From positions 1,550,001 through 1,614,000 of the forward strand of contig NZ_SACM01000001.1 of assembly GCF_004004565.1 (NCBI RefSeq): a stretch of 64,000 nt of DNA. Reading direction: 5' to 3'. A program made the translations under genes and the position numbers. Origin of the DNA: Inhella crocodyli. Lineage in GTDB: Bacteria > Pseudomonadota > Gammaproteobacteria > Burkholderiales > Burkholderiaceae_C. This document shows, in pieces, positions 43,260-52,252 of the stretch; positions within the stretch are counted from its first letter, which is position 1, and each line of letters begins with the position of its first letter. Under the pieces are notes generated by a model that was given only the letters and a program-made list of their open reading frames with translations, did no database searches and was not told the origin of the DNA.

Positions 43260-45512
43260 ATGGCACCGCTAGGATCTTCAGCCCTTCGCCTCTCAAGCCC
43301 ACGCCCCTTGCCGCCCCCGCCCCACCCCTCCCAGGACCCCTGGCAAGACGGCTTCCAACTGGGCGACTGGTGGGTCGATGTCAGTGGCAACCGCTTGGTG
43401 CGCGACGCCGAGGTGCGCCCCTTGCGCCACAAGGCCATGGCCTTGCTGGTGATGCTGGCGCGGCACGAAGGTCGCACCGTGGCACGCGAAGACATCGTCA
43501 ACGAGGTCTGGGACGGCAACCAGTTCGTCGCCCCGAAGGCCATCAACACCGCGGTATGGACGATCCGCCAGGCCTTGGGCGACGACCCCGACACCCCGCG
43601 CTATTTGGAGACGATCGCCAAGAAGGGCTACCGCCTCGTGGCGCCGGTGTCCCACCCCATCGCGCGCGAGCCAACGCACGATGCACCGGCCGGTGGGCCG
43701 CGCAGCCCGTCCACAGACCTGGGCGTCGACGCAGCCCATGTTTCGGGTTCGCCCGACTCACCGCGGCGCTCGCGATGGATCGCCACCGGCCTGGGTGGCG
43801 CCTTGTTGCTGGCCGCTGCCGCATGGTGGGCCGGATCGCGACCCAGCGCTGCGCCTGATGGGCCACGCTCGGTGTCGCCTTTGAGCGCGCCGGAGGCGCT
43901 GTCCCAAGAGGAAGGCGTCGAGTACCTGGCCGCCCAGTCGCCCGACGGTCGGCACCTGGCTTTCGCCTGGTGGCGGGGACAAGGCGTCGGCGAGTTGCAC
44001 TTGCGCGACCTCGCGTCGGGTGGGCGCCCTGCCTCGCCGCCCCGCCCGGTGTCGCACGGTGCGGGCGACGTGCACGGCTTGGCGTGGGCACCCGATGGCC
44101 ACGCCCTGGCCTTCGCGGCCATGCAAGCCGATGGCAGTTGCGCCCTGTGGCGCCAGGACCTGGGCACCGACGGTCGCGCCACGAAGGAGCGCCAGCGCCT
44201 TGGCCGTTGCGCCCCCCTGTACACCGCCACGCTCGCGTGGTCGCCCGATGGACGCTGGCTGGTTTACAGCGGCGAACAGGACGGCGCCGGCGGGCTGTTT
44301 TTGATGTCGCCGCAGGGCGGCACGCCCCGCCGATTGACCACTGCCGCGCCGGGAGCCATGGCCGACCACCAGCCCAGTTGGTCGCCCGACGGTCGCCACA
44401 TTGCGTTCGTGCGCCAAGACCCCGCCGATGGCACGCGCGACGTGTACGAAACCACGCTGGAGGGTGAACCACGCCGCCTCACCCAGCTCCGGCTGCACCA
44501 CGTGCACGGCCTGGCCCATGCGCCCGATGGGCAGGACCTGGTGCTGTCCACCACCGTGCAAGACCTGCGGGTGCTGCAACGCTGGCAGCGACACGACGGC
44601 CGCGTCGTGCCGCTGGGCCTGGAGGGCAGTGCGCCCTCCCGGGCCAGCGACGGCAGCTTGGTCTACGCGCTGATGCGCAGCCACGTCAGCCTGGCCCAAG
44701 GCCGGTTTGACGCCTTGCCACGTCGCGCCATGCAGTCGATCGCCTCCGACCGTTGGCCGCGTCCGGACCCGCGCGGCGAGCGCGTGGCCTTCGTGTCGCG
44801 GCGCAGCGGCAGCCTGGCCTTGTGGGTGGCCCACGCCGACGGCAGCCAGGCCCGTGCCCTTGCCGACCTGGGAGGACAGTCGGAGGCCCCGGCCTGGTCG
44901 CCCGACGGCCGTCAACTGGCGTTTGTGGGCGCTTGCGGCCCGGGCCGGCGGGTGGGGCTGTGCCGCATCGGTGCCGACGGGCAAGGCCTGGCACCGGTGG
45001 CGGCCGACGCCGCCGGCTATGGCAGCCCGCAGTGGCACCCGACCCGCCCAGAGCTGTGGACCGTCAGCGACCGCGGCGGCCGCTGGCAGTTGTGGCGCTT
45101 CCCGGCCAAGGGCGGTGCCGGGCAGCCCGAGCCCACCGAGCACGAGCCTGGACGGGCGCTGCAATGGGCCGCCGACAGCAGCGGTTTCGTGTACCAAACC
45201 CGCGGGAGCGACCGACTGCGCTGGCGCAGTGCCACCGGCCCGCAGGCGGGTCAAGAGCGGGAACTGGTCCCCGCGCGCCACGGCGAGAGCCTGCTGGACT
45301 GGCAATGGAGCCCTCGCGGGGTGGTGGCCTTGGTGCGCGGCGACCGCGAGCGCTGGCGCTTGCTGCCTTGGGACGGCAGCGCCAGCCATGCGCTGGGCGA
45401 CCACCCTGTCGGCACCTTCCCGGAGCGCGCCCGCTTCGCGATCGCCACCGACGGCACGCTCTGGGTCGAGCTCGCCGACACCAACGTGGCCGACATTTTT
45501 CGCGTTCGCTGA
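43260..45512 (+). CDS. Membrane-bound winged-helix regulator with TolB-like propeller
   Basis: 750 residues from this ATG. An OmpR/PhoB-type DNA-binding domain (about 30-120; LRHKAMALLVMLARHEGRTV, YLETIAKKGYRLVAPV) is followed by one membrane helix (about 174-192). A periplasmic beta-propeller follows with repeated SPDGR motifs (near 225, 320, 370 and 550). The plan resembles CadC-type one-component regulators, in which a periplasmic sensor controls DNA binding across the membrane. A TAGGAT box lies inside the first codons, so a TTG at 43308 could be the true start. It precedes the Kelch operon, its likely target. Confidence 0.83.
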   Translation: MAPLGSSALRLSSPRPLPPPPHPSQDPWQDGFQLGDWWVDVSGNRLVRDAEVRPLRHKAMALLVMLARHEGRTVAREDIVNEVWDGNQFVAPKAINTAVWTIRQALGDDPDTPRYLETIAKKGYRLVAPVSHPIAREPTHDAPAGGPRSPSTDLGVDAAHVSGSPDSPRRSRWIATGLGGALLLAAAAWWAGSRPSAAPDGPRSVSPLSAPEALSQEEGVEYLAAQSPDGRHLAFAWWRGQGVGELHLRDLASGGRPASPPRPVSHGAGDVHGLAWAPDGHALAFAAMQADGSCALWRQDLGTDGRATKERQRLGRCAPLYTATLAWSPDGRWLVYSGEQDGAGGLFLMSPQGGTPRRLTTAAPGAMADHQPSWSPDGRHIAFVRQDPADGTRDVYETTLEGEPRRLTQLRLHHVHGLAHAPDGQDLVLSTTVQDLRVLQRWQRHDGRVVPLGLEGSAPSRASDGSLVYALMRSHVSLAQGRFDALPRRAMQSIASDRWPRPDPRGERVAFVSRRSGSLALWVAHADGSQARALADLGGQSEAPAWSPDGRQLAFVGACGPGRRVGLCRIGADGQGLAPVAADAAGYGSPQWHPTRPELWTVSDRGGRWQLWRFPAKGGAGQPEPTEHEPGRALQWAADSSGFVYQTRGSDRLRWRSATGPQAGQERELVPARHGESLLDWQWSPRGVVALVRGDRERWRLLPWDGSASHALGDHPVGTFPERARFAIATDGTLWVELADTNVADIFRVR

Positions 45513-45539
45513 CGCCGCCAGAGGCGCGCCAAGTCCTTG

Positions 45540-45561
45540 TCACCATTGGTGAATCTTTTTT
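45540..45561 (+). terminator. Weak intrinsic terminator after the propeller regulator
   Basis: TCACC (45540-45544), a three-base loop and GGTGA (45548-45552) form a short stem followed, after three bases, by six T residues. The stem is only 5 bp, so termination may be partial and allow read-through into the Kelch operon. Confidence 0.4.
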
Positions 45562-45699
45562 AGATCGGGCTTGGATCGGAATCGGAGCGCCCGCCTCTTG
45601 CCGCCGCGGTGCAGCGACCGTCCACTGCGGCCGCCAAGCCCTCCAGGCGACGCCGGCCCCACCCCGGGCGCTGGGCCGGAGGGCGCCTCAGGAGGCCCC

Positions 45700-46725
45700 A
45701 TGACGACCCGACGCCAATCCCTGCTGACCCTGTCTTCTGCCCTTTCTTCCGCCTTGTTGGTTGCCTGCGGCGGTGGGGGGGGCGGCGCGCTGGCCGAGAC
45801 CGTGCCGCCCGCGCCGCCGCCGCCCGTCCCGCCGCCCGCGCCCCCCGCGGGCTGGACCCGGCTGGCCGACCTGCCTGCCGGCCGCGCCAAGTTCGGGGCC
45901 GGCGCCATCGCCGGCAAGGTGGTCGCTGCGGGGGGCTACGACACCCTGCGGTCGGTGCTCGTTTACGACGTCGCCAGCAACGCCTGGAGCAACGGCCCCA
46001 GCCTGATCTCCGGCACCGACAACGTCGCCGTGCTCGCGGTGGGCGGGCGGGTGCACGCCATCGGTGGCGAGGCCCGCACCGCGCACCAAGTGCTGGACGC
46101 GGCGCTGGGTGCCTGGGCCTCCGCCCCCGCCTCGCCCGCCATTCGCTTCGCGTCCGCCGCAGCGGTGCTCAACGGCCGCCTGCATTTGGTGGGCGGCTGG
46201 AACTACAGCAACACCGCCAGCAACTCCGTCGACACGCACGACGTGTACGACCCGGCCACCAGCACGTGGTCCGCGGCGGCGCCCCTGGCCACGCGCCGCA
46301 ACGCCGCCGCGGCCGCGGTGGTCGATGGCAAGCTGTACGTCATCGGGGGCCGCGCCCCCGGCATCCGCGCCAGTGACCAAACCAGCCTGGCCAGCGTGGA
46401 GGTTTACGACCCCGCCACCAACACCTGGCGCGCAGGCCCCGACCTGCCCCAGGCCCGATCCGGCGCCGCGGCCGTGGCGCTGGGCGGCAAGGTTTACGTG
46501 CTCGGGGGCGAAAGCACGCCTGGCGGCGTTCGCAACGCCGTCAGCCGCCTCGACCCCGCCACCGACTCCTGGACCGAGCTCGCCGGCATGCCGTTCAGCG
46601 CACATGGGTTGGCGGCCGTCGTCGTGGACGAGGCCATCGTGGTGATGGGGGGCTTCACCAGCGCATCGGACGCCGTGGGCACCGAGTCGGCCCAGTGCTG
46701 GCGCTTCGCCCCGGGGGCCGCATGA
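45700..46725 (+). CDS. Kelch-repeat lipoprotein
   Basis: 341 residues. The signal peptide ends in a lipobox (LLVACGGGG), so the mature protein is probably lipid-anchored. A Pro-rich linker (about 32-52) leads to a beta-propeller with six Kelch units (repeats such as VDGKLYVIGG, VEVYDPATNTW, GKVYVLGG). Such propellers bind carbohydrates or proteins outside the cell; no catalytic site is seen. The ATG at 45700 is supported by GGAGG just upstream. It overlaps the next gene by four bases. Confidence 0.87.
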   Translation: MTTRRQSLLTLSSALSSALLVACGGGGGGALAETVPPAPPPPVPPPAPPAGWTRLADLPAGRAKFGAGAIAGKVVAAGGYDTLRSVLVYDVASNAWSNGPSLISGTDNVAVLAVGGRVHAIGGEARTAHQVLDAALGAWASAPASPAIRFASAAAVLNGRLHLVGGWNYSNTASNSVDTHDVYDPATSTWSAAAPLATRRNAAAAAVVDGKLYVIGGRAPGIRASDQTSLASVEVYDPATNTWRAGPDLPQARSGAAAVALGGKVYVLGGESTPGGVRNAVSRLDPATDSWTELAGMPFSAHGLAAVVVDEAIVVMGGFTSASDAVGTESAQCWRFAPGAA

Positions 46726-47072
46726 GGTCGCCGCGCACCGTTCGGGCCGTCGTCAAGGCCTTGTGCTGCCTGGCCGCAGCGGCTTTCATGGGCGGCGTCG
46801 CCATCGGCGCTGGGGCGCCGGCTGTCGAGTCCGGCCACCTGCCGCCGGCCTGCCAGGCCGAACTCGACGCTCGGCTGGTCCGGCTGGAACGCGAGTTGAT
46901 GGCACGCCGCAAGGCGCTGCCGCCCCTGCCGCCCGGGCCCAAGTCGTCCGACGCCCAATGGGCGCGCGACCAGGCCCTCATGAAGGAGGCCCACACCCGG
47001 CTGGAACAAATCGGGAAAGAGATCGACGCCTGCGTCCAGCGCGTGCGCCAGCAGCATCGCCAGCCGCAATGA
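46722..47072 (+). CDS. Small exported protein of unknown function
   Basis: 116 residues with a signal peptide or membrane anchor (about 9-31). After it comes a helical, charged segment predicted to be coiled (about 45-110; LVRLERELMARRKAL, LMKEAHTRLEQIGKEI). Two cysteines near 44 and 104 could pair. No family is recognised. Its ATG overlaps the Kelch stop and its stop overlaps the next ATG, so the three genes are translated as a unit. Confidence 0.7.
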   Translation: MRSPRTVRAVVKALCCLAAAAFMGGVAIGAGAPAVESGHLPPACQAELDARLVRLERELMARRKALPPLPPGPKSSDAQWARDQALMKEAHTRLEQIGKEIDACVQRVRQQHRQPQ

Positions 47073-48322
47073 AGCACCTGACCCGACCCCTGCTCGTGCT
47101 CCTGGCGGCAATGGCGCTGCAGAGCGCGGGCGCTGCCGGCCTGCCAGAGCCGCCCAGCCCCCCCACGGCGGCGCCAGGGACACCGCCTGCGGCCTTGCTC
47201 GAAGCCCTCGTGGCCCACTCGCGCCTGGCCCTCCTCATGGAGGGAGGCCGTGTGCAGGGACCCGGCGCCGAGCGCTGGCGGCAACTGGCTGGCGCCGCCC
47301 AGCACGTGCTGCTGGGCGAGCAGCACGGCAACGCGGGCATCGCCCGGCTGGCCCAAGCCCTGTGGGCCGACCTGGCGACGCAGGGCTACACCCATGCCGC
47401 CCTCGAAACCGACCCCTGGGTGAGCGCGGCGCTGGCGTCCTCGCTGCGCCGAGGCGGGATGCCGGCCTGGCGCGCCTTTCTGGTGCCGCGCGGGGGCGCG
47501 CAAGCGGTGCCTTTCGTGGGTTGGCAAGAAGAGGCGGCGCTGGCCGAGGCGGTGTTGCGCACGGGCTCGCTGTGGGGCCTGGACCAGGTCTTCATCGGGA
47601 GCGCGCCGTGGTTGCTGCGCGACCTGTTGGTCCAGCCGCGTGCCGGGCTGCATCCCACAAGCCGCGCGACGCTGGTGCATTGGGTGCGCGAGGCCGAGGC
47701 CGACCCGCAATGGCTGGGCCGCGTGCCGCTGGCCGCGATGCAGACCGAGGCCGCCCGCAGCGCGCCGCGCTCTGCCGCCCGCGCGCTGCTCAGCGCCCTG
47801 GCGGAGTCCCGCGCCATTTACGGCCCATTCACCGGCGACGAGGGCGAACCCTGGACCGCCAACCAGCAGCGCGAGCAGGCCATGAAGCAGCGCTTCGTCG
47901 CGCTGCTTCGACAGGCCGAGGCCCAGCGACAGCGTGCCCCCAAGGTCATGCTCAAAGTGGGGGCGTACCACGGCTTCCGCGGCGCCAGCCCCACCGGCGT
48001 GCAAAGCCTGGGCGGCTTCGTCACGGAGATGGCCGCCGCACGCGAGCAAGCCGTGCTGACCGTGCTGCTCCTGTGCGGGCCGGGCAGCCAAGGCGCCGTG
48101 CACGGCGGCAGTCCCCAGCCTTGCGACGGCTGGCTGCAAGAAGGCGACTGGCGCTTTCTGGCGCCGTGGGTGGACGCGCAACAACCGACGCTGTTCGATT
48201 TGCGCACCTGGCGCTTGCGCCCCAAGCGCTGGGCGCACCTGCCCGCCGAGGTGCAACGTGTGATCGGCAGCTACGACCTGCTCGTGTTCGTGCCCAACAC
48301 GCCCGCCGCCACGCCCTTGTGA
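47069..48322 (+). CDS. ChaN/EreA-like exported haem-binding or hydrolase-fold protein
   Basis: 417 residues with a signal peptide (about 1-22). The motif HVLLGEQHGNAGIARL near residue 87 and THAALETDPW near 112 match the GE.H and LE motifs shared by ChaN-type haem-binding lipoproteins and erythromycin-esterase-like proteins. VMLKVGAYHGFRG near 294 supplies another conserved histidine. The role is not clear: haem handling or hydrolysis of an envelope ester are both possible. It is the third gene of the overlapping Kelch operon. Confidence 0.6.
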   Translation: MKHLTRPLLVLLAAMALQSAGAAGLPEPPSPPTAAPGTPPAALLEALVAHSRLALLMEGGRVQGPGAERWRQLAGAAQHVLLGEQHGNAGIARLAQALWADLATQGYTHAALETDPWVSAALASSLRRGGMPAWRAFLVPRGGAQAVPFVGWQEEAALAEAVLRTGSLWGLDQVFIGSAPWLLRDLLVQPRAGLHPTSRATLVHWVREAEADPQWLGRVPLAAMQTEAARSAPRSAARALLSALAESRAIYGPFTGDEGEPWTANQQREQAMKQRFVALLRQAEAQRQRAPKVMLKVGAYHGFRGASPTGVQSLGGFVTEMAAAREQAVLTVLLLCGPGSQGAVHGGSPQPCDGWLQEGDWRFLAPWVDAQQPTLFDLRTWRLRPKRWAHLPAEVQRVIGSYDLLVFVPNTPAATPL

Positions 48323-48417
48323 CGGGGCAGCCAGGCGCCAGGTGTTCGAGGCCCCTTGCCCCCAGGGGGCAGCGCGCAAGGGCTAACGTGCGGGTTTTGC
48401 ATCCTTGCCGACCCTGC

Positions 48418-49299
48418 ATGTCCGACACCCCGCCCTACACCCCACCCAAGGTCTGGACCTGGGACCAAGCCAGCGGCGGCCAGTTCGCCAACATCAACCG
48501 CCCCACCGCCGGCGCCACGCACGAACAGGCACTGCCGGTGGGGCAGCACCCGCTGCAGCTGTACTCGCTGGCCACGCCCAACGGCGTGAAGGTCACGGTG
48601 ATGCTGGAAGAGCTGCTGGCCCTGGGCCACGCCGGCGCCGAGTACGACGCCTGGCCCATCCGCATCGGCCAGGGCGAGCAGTTCGGCAGCGGCTTCGTGG
48701 CCGCCAACCCCAACTCCAAGATCCCGGCGCTGGTGGACCGCAGCGGCCCCGAGCCCGTGCGCGTGTTCGAGTCGGGCGCCATCCTGGTCTACCTGGCCGA
48801 AAAGTTCGGCAATGCCTTCCTGCCCACCGAGGGCGCGGCGCGCGCGGAGACCTTGAGCTGGCTCTTTTGGCAAATGGGCAGCGCGCCCTTCCTGGGTGGC
48901 GGCTTCGGGCACTTCTACGCCTACGCGCCCACCAAGCAGGAGTACCCGATTAACCGCTACGCGATGGAGGTCAAGCGCCAGCTCGACGTGCTCAACCGCC
49001 TGCTGGCCGAGCGCCCCTACCTGGCAGGCGAGGCCTACACCGTGGCCGACATGGCCACCTGGCCTTGGTACGGCCAGCTGGTGCAGGGCCTGCTTTACGG
49101 TGCGGGCGAGTTCCTGAGCGTGCACGAGTACGCGCACGTGCGGCGCTGGGCCGAGGCCATCGCCCAGCGCCCGGCGGTGCAGCGCGGGCGCAAGGTCAAC
49201 CGCCTCTTCGGCGAGCCCGCCGACCAGTTGCACGAGCGGCACGACGCCAGCGACTTCGCGCTGCGCACGCAAGACAAGCTGGCTCAGCCCGCAGGCTGA
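48418..49299 (+). CDS. yghU: YghU-type glutathione S-transferase
   Basis: 293 residues. The opening YTPPKVWTWDQASGGQFANI and NRPTAGATHEQALPVG is diagnostic of YghU/YfcG nu-class enzymes. The N-terminal thioredoxin fold (about 45-130) has SLATPNGVKVTVMLEEL and FESGAILVYLAEK; the helical C-terminal domain follows. Nu-class enzymes have disulphide-bond oxidoreductase activity with glutathione. The 3' end overlaps the end of the convergent response-regulator gene by 16 bp. Confidence 0.93.
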   Translation: MSDTPPYTPPKVWTWDQASGGQFANINRPTAGATHEQALPVGQHPLQLYSLATPNGVKVTVMLEELLALGHAGAEYDAWPIRIGQGEQFGSGFVAANPNSKIPALVDRSGPEPVRVFESGAILVYLAEKFGNAFLPTEGAARAETLSWLFWQMGSAPFLGGGFGHFYAYAPTKQEYPINRYAMEVKRQLDVLNRLLAERPYLAGEAYTVADMATWPWYGQLVQGLLYGAGEFLSVHEYAHVRRWAEAIAQRPAVQRGRKVNRLFGEPADQLHERHDASDFALRTQDKLAQPAG

Positions 49300-50948
49300 T
49301 CGGCCGCTTCCGGCGGCGCCAGCGAGGGCCCGCGCGTGGTCTGCGGCACCGTCACCGGCTGACCGGCGGCAGCCCGGCCGCGGGCGCCGTTGATGGGCCA
49401 GACCCAGGTTTCTTGCAGCGCCTGCACCTGCGCGGCCAAGGCCTCCGGGCCGTCGATGCGCTTCGCGTGCCGCTCCAACACCGAGCCGGCCATGTCGATG
49501 AGCTTGGCGTTGCGCGTGGCCTGGCCGCGCTCGGCCAGCAGGCGCACCGCCTCGGTCGGCTGGTGCTTGAGCGACAAGGTCAACGCCTGCTCGGCGATGC
49601 GGAACACCTCCTCGTGCGCGCGCCGCACCAAGGCCACGGCGGGCTCGTCGGCCTCGGCCATGGCCACCAGCACCTCGGTGCTGGCCTTGTTGACGCAGTA
49701 GCGCAACGCCAGGCGGTGAAGGCAGGCGTCGTCGTCGGGCAAGCGCAGGCCCACGCGCAGGAGCCGCTGGCGCACGGCGATGAACAGGCAGGCCGCCTCC
49801 AGGTCGGCGTCGGGCAGGTCCAGGGCCTGGGCCAGGCGGGCCGCATCGGCCTGCGCCTCGGCGCCCTGTCCGGCCAGCCCGGCCACGAGGGCGCGCACCG
49901 CCAGGTGCAGGCGCTGCACCCGGGCCGACTGGGCCTGCTGCGCCTGCCAGCCCTCGAAGCGCACCAGCACCTGCTGCAAGGGTTCGCGCAGGCCGGCGTC
50001 GAAGTGCAAAAAGGCCAGCAGCACCAGGCTGTAGTAATCGAACAAGCGCGAGTCCAACCCGCTTTCGGCCGCCCAGCCGAGCAGGCGCAGCGCCTCGTCG
50101 CGCTGGCCCACGTAGAACGCCAGGGTGCCGGCCCGCTGCGCGCGCAGCAAGCAGGTGGGCGTCAAGGCCATGGCCTGTTGGTAGGTGGCCAGGGCCTGCT
50201 CGAGCTGCCCCTCTTCCAGGTGGACCCGCCCCAGCACGTCCCAGCCATCGGCGTACTTGGGCATCTCGCCCACCAAGGTCTGCAGGCTTTGCTTGGCGTT
50301 CTGGGCGCGGCCCGCGGCGTACTCGGCGCAGGCCACGCCGAGCTTGGCCCAGGGCACGGTCTTGGCCTCGATGATGGCCGTGTACAGCGCCCGCGCCTCG
50401 CTGGCGCGCTGCAGGCGCAACAGCAGCTCGGCCCCGATGCGCGCGGCGTGCAGCCAGCAGTCCTCACGCGCCTGGAATCGGGCCAAGCACAGCCGCGCCG
50501 CCTCCTCGTGCTGGCCGGCGGCCATGGCGTCGAACACCGGCTTGAGCACCTGCTTGCGGCGGCGGGCGCTTTGCAAGCGCTCGGCGAAGGCGTCGAAGGT
50601 GTAGGGCTTGATCAGGTAGACGTCCAGCGCCGCCTCGGCCGCACCGGCCACGGCCGCGTAGCTGCGGTCGGTGGTGACCATGACGAAGACGGTGGACGGC
50701 GGCAGGATCTGCTCGCGCCGCAACTCGTCCAGCAGCTGTTGCCCGCTGTCTTGGGCGTTGCCGAAGTCGTTGTCGCTGACCACGATGTCGAAGGCCATCG
50801 CCTCCAGCGCCAGGCGCGCATCCCGCGTCTTGGTCACGGCGCGCACCGTGCCCACCCCCAGCTCTTTGAGGTGCGACACGACGAGCATGCGGGCGTTGGT
50901 GTTCGCGTCGATCACCAGCGCCTTGGCGTGTTCCAAGCGGTCCAGCAT
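49284..50948 (-). CDS. Response regulator with tetratricopeptide-like repeats
   Basis: 554 residues. A CheY-like receiver (about 8-125) has the probable phosphoacceptor Asp59 (IVVSDNDFG) and Lys113 (LIKPYTFD). It is followed by about 400 residues of helical repeats, including a clear TPR pair near 235-275 (YADGWDVLGRVHLEEGQLE, ALATYQQAMAL). No output enzyme or DNA-binding domain is present, so it likely works by protein contacts. The cognate kinase is not in the window. Similar receiver-TPR proteins occur in pilus and chemotaxis networks. Confidence 0.85.
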   Translation of the reverse strand: MLDRLEHAKALVIDANTNARMLVVSHLKELGVGTVRAVTKTRDARLALEAMAFDIVVSDNDFGNAQDSGQQLLDELRREQILPPSTVFVMVTTDRSYAAVAGAAEAALDVYLIKPYTFDAFAERLQSARRRKQVLKPVFDAMAAGQHEEAARLCLARFQAREDCWLHAARIGAELLLRLQRASEARALYTAIIEAKTVPWAKLGVACAEYAAGRAQNAKQSLQTLVGEMPKYADGWDVLGRVHLEEGQLEQALATYQQAMALTPTCLLRAQRAGTLAFYVGQRDEALRLLGWAAESGLDSRLFDYYSLVLLAFLHFDAGLREPLQQVLVRFEGWQAQQAQSARVQRLHLAVRALVAGLAGQGAEAQADAARLAQALDLPDADLEAACLFIAVRQRLLRVGLRLPDDDACLHRLALRYCVNKASTEVLVAMAEADEPAVALVRRAHEEVFRIAEQALTLSLKHQPTEAVRLLAERGQATRNAKLIDMAGSVLERHAKRIDGPEALAAQVQALQETWVWPINGARGRAAAGQPVTVPQTTRGPSLAPPEAADQPAG

Positions 50949-51015
50949 GGGGGCCGACTATGGCGGAAACCAGTGCTCACAAGGCGGCGGCGGGAGATTG
51001 CCTAGCATCGCCGCC

Positions 51016-52203
51016 ATGCCACTCCGCAGTCCCCACGCCGCTTGGATCGCGGCCGTCGCAGCGCTGCTCCTGGCCGCCTGTGGCGGCGGGGGCGGCGCGC
51101 CCCCGGCGGCCCCTGCCCCACCCCCGCCCCCGGCGCCCACCCCGCCGCCGGCGCCTGCCCCCACCCCCACCGTCACCACGCTGCGCAGCGACCTGGCCAA
51201 CCCCTGGGCCCTGGCTCGGCTGCCCGACGGCCGCTGGCTGCTGACCGAGCGCGCGGGTCGCTTGTGGGTCTTGAGCGCCGACGCCCGCAGCAAGACCGAA
51301 GTGACGGGCCTGCCCGCCGTGGCCAGCGCAGGCCAAGGCGGGCTGCTGGACGTGGCGGTCGACCCCGACTTCGCGCAAGCGGGTGGCAACCACATCTACT
51401 GGAGCTACGCCGAGCCCGGCAGCGGCGGCAACGCCGGCACCGCCGTGGCCCGGGCCCTGCTGAGTGGCAACACCCTGGGCCCGGTGCAGGTGATCTTTCG
51501 GCAATCGCCCAAGGTCGGGGGCAGCGGCCATTTCGGGTCGCGGCTGGTGTTCGCGCGCGACAAGACCTTGTTCGTCACCCTGGGTGAGCGCCAGTTGGGC
51601 AACCCAGCGCAGGACCTGCAGCAGACCCTGGGCAAGGTGGTGCGTTTGCAGCGCGACGGCAGCCTGCCCGGCGACAACCCGCGCTGGACCCTGCCCGCGC
51701 TGCCGGGCGTTTGGAGTCTGGGGCACCGCAACCCGCAAGGGGCGGCCCTGCACCCCGACACGGGCGAGCTCTGGGTCAGCGAACACGGCCCCCAAGGCGG
51801 CGACGAACTCAACATCGCCCGCGCCGGCGCCAACTTCGGCTGGCCACTGCGCAGCTACGGCTGCAACTACGGCGACCCCGTCGGCGAGGCCTGCCGCATC
51901 GGCGGCGGCGTGCACGCGCCGGGCTACGTCGAACCCCTCACCCACTGGGTGCCCACCTCCATCGCGCCCAGCAACCTGATCTTCCACAGCGGCACCATGT
52001 TTCCCGAATGGCGCGGCCAGGTCCTGATGGGGTCCTTGGCCGGCTCCGCCCTGTGGCGCTTGGTGCTCAGCGGCAACACCGTGGTGGCGCGTGAACGCCT
52101 GCTGGGGGAGCTGGGCGAGCGCATCCGCGACGTCGACGAAGCCCCCGACGGCGCGATCTGGCTACTGACCGACAGCGGCAAGCTGTTGCGTTACGGGCGT
52201 TGA
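51016..52203 (+). CDS. PQQ-dependent soluble aldose dehydrogenase-like lipoprotein
   Basis: 395 residues. A signal peptide with lipobox (LLLAACGGGG) is followed by a Pro/Ala linker and the six-bladed glucose/sorbosone dehydrogenase fold. Landmarks are LANPWALARLPDGRWLLTER, the block SGHFGSRLVFARDKTLFVTL, LGHRNPQGAALHPDTGELWV and SEHGPQGGDELNI. Homologues such as E. coli YliI oxidise aldoses with pyrroloquinoline quinone in the periplasm. No PQQ biosynthesis genes are in view, so the cofactor source is open. TAGCAT lies 7 bases before the ATG, with no ribosome binding site. Confidence 0.87.
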   Translation: MPLRSPHAAWIAAVAALLLAACGGGGGAPPAAPAPPPPPAPTPPPAPAPTPTVTTLRSDLANPWALARLPDGRWLLTERAGRLWVLSADARSKTEVTGLPAVASAGQGGLLDVAVDPDFAQAGGNHIYWSYAEPGSGGNAGTAVARALLSGNTLGPVQVIFRQSPKVGGSGHFGSRLVFARDKTLFVTLGERQLGNPAQDLQQTLGKVVRLQRDGSLPGDNPRWTLPALPGVWSLGHRNPQGAALHPDTGELWVSEHGPQGGDELNIARAGANFGWPLRSYGCNYGDPVGEACRIGGGVHAPGYVEPLTHWVPTSIAPSNLIFHSGTMFPEWRGQVLMGSLAGSALWRLVLSGNTVVARERLLGELGERIRDVDEAPDGAIWLLTDSGKLLRYGR

Positions 52204-52252
52204 CGGATTGGGGGATGGTTGGACGCCCAGACCCCCACCACAATCGCCGACC

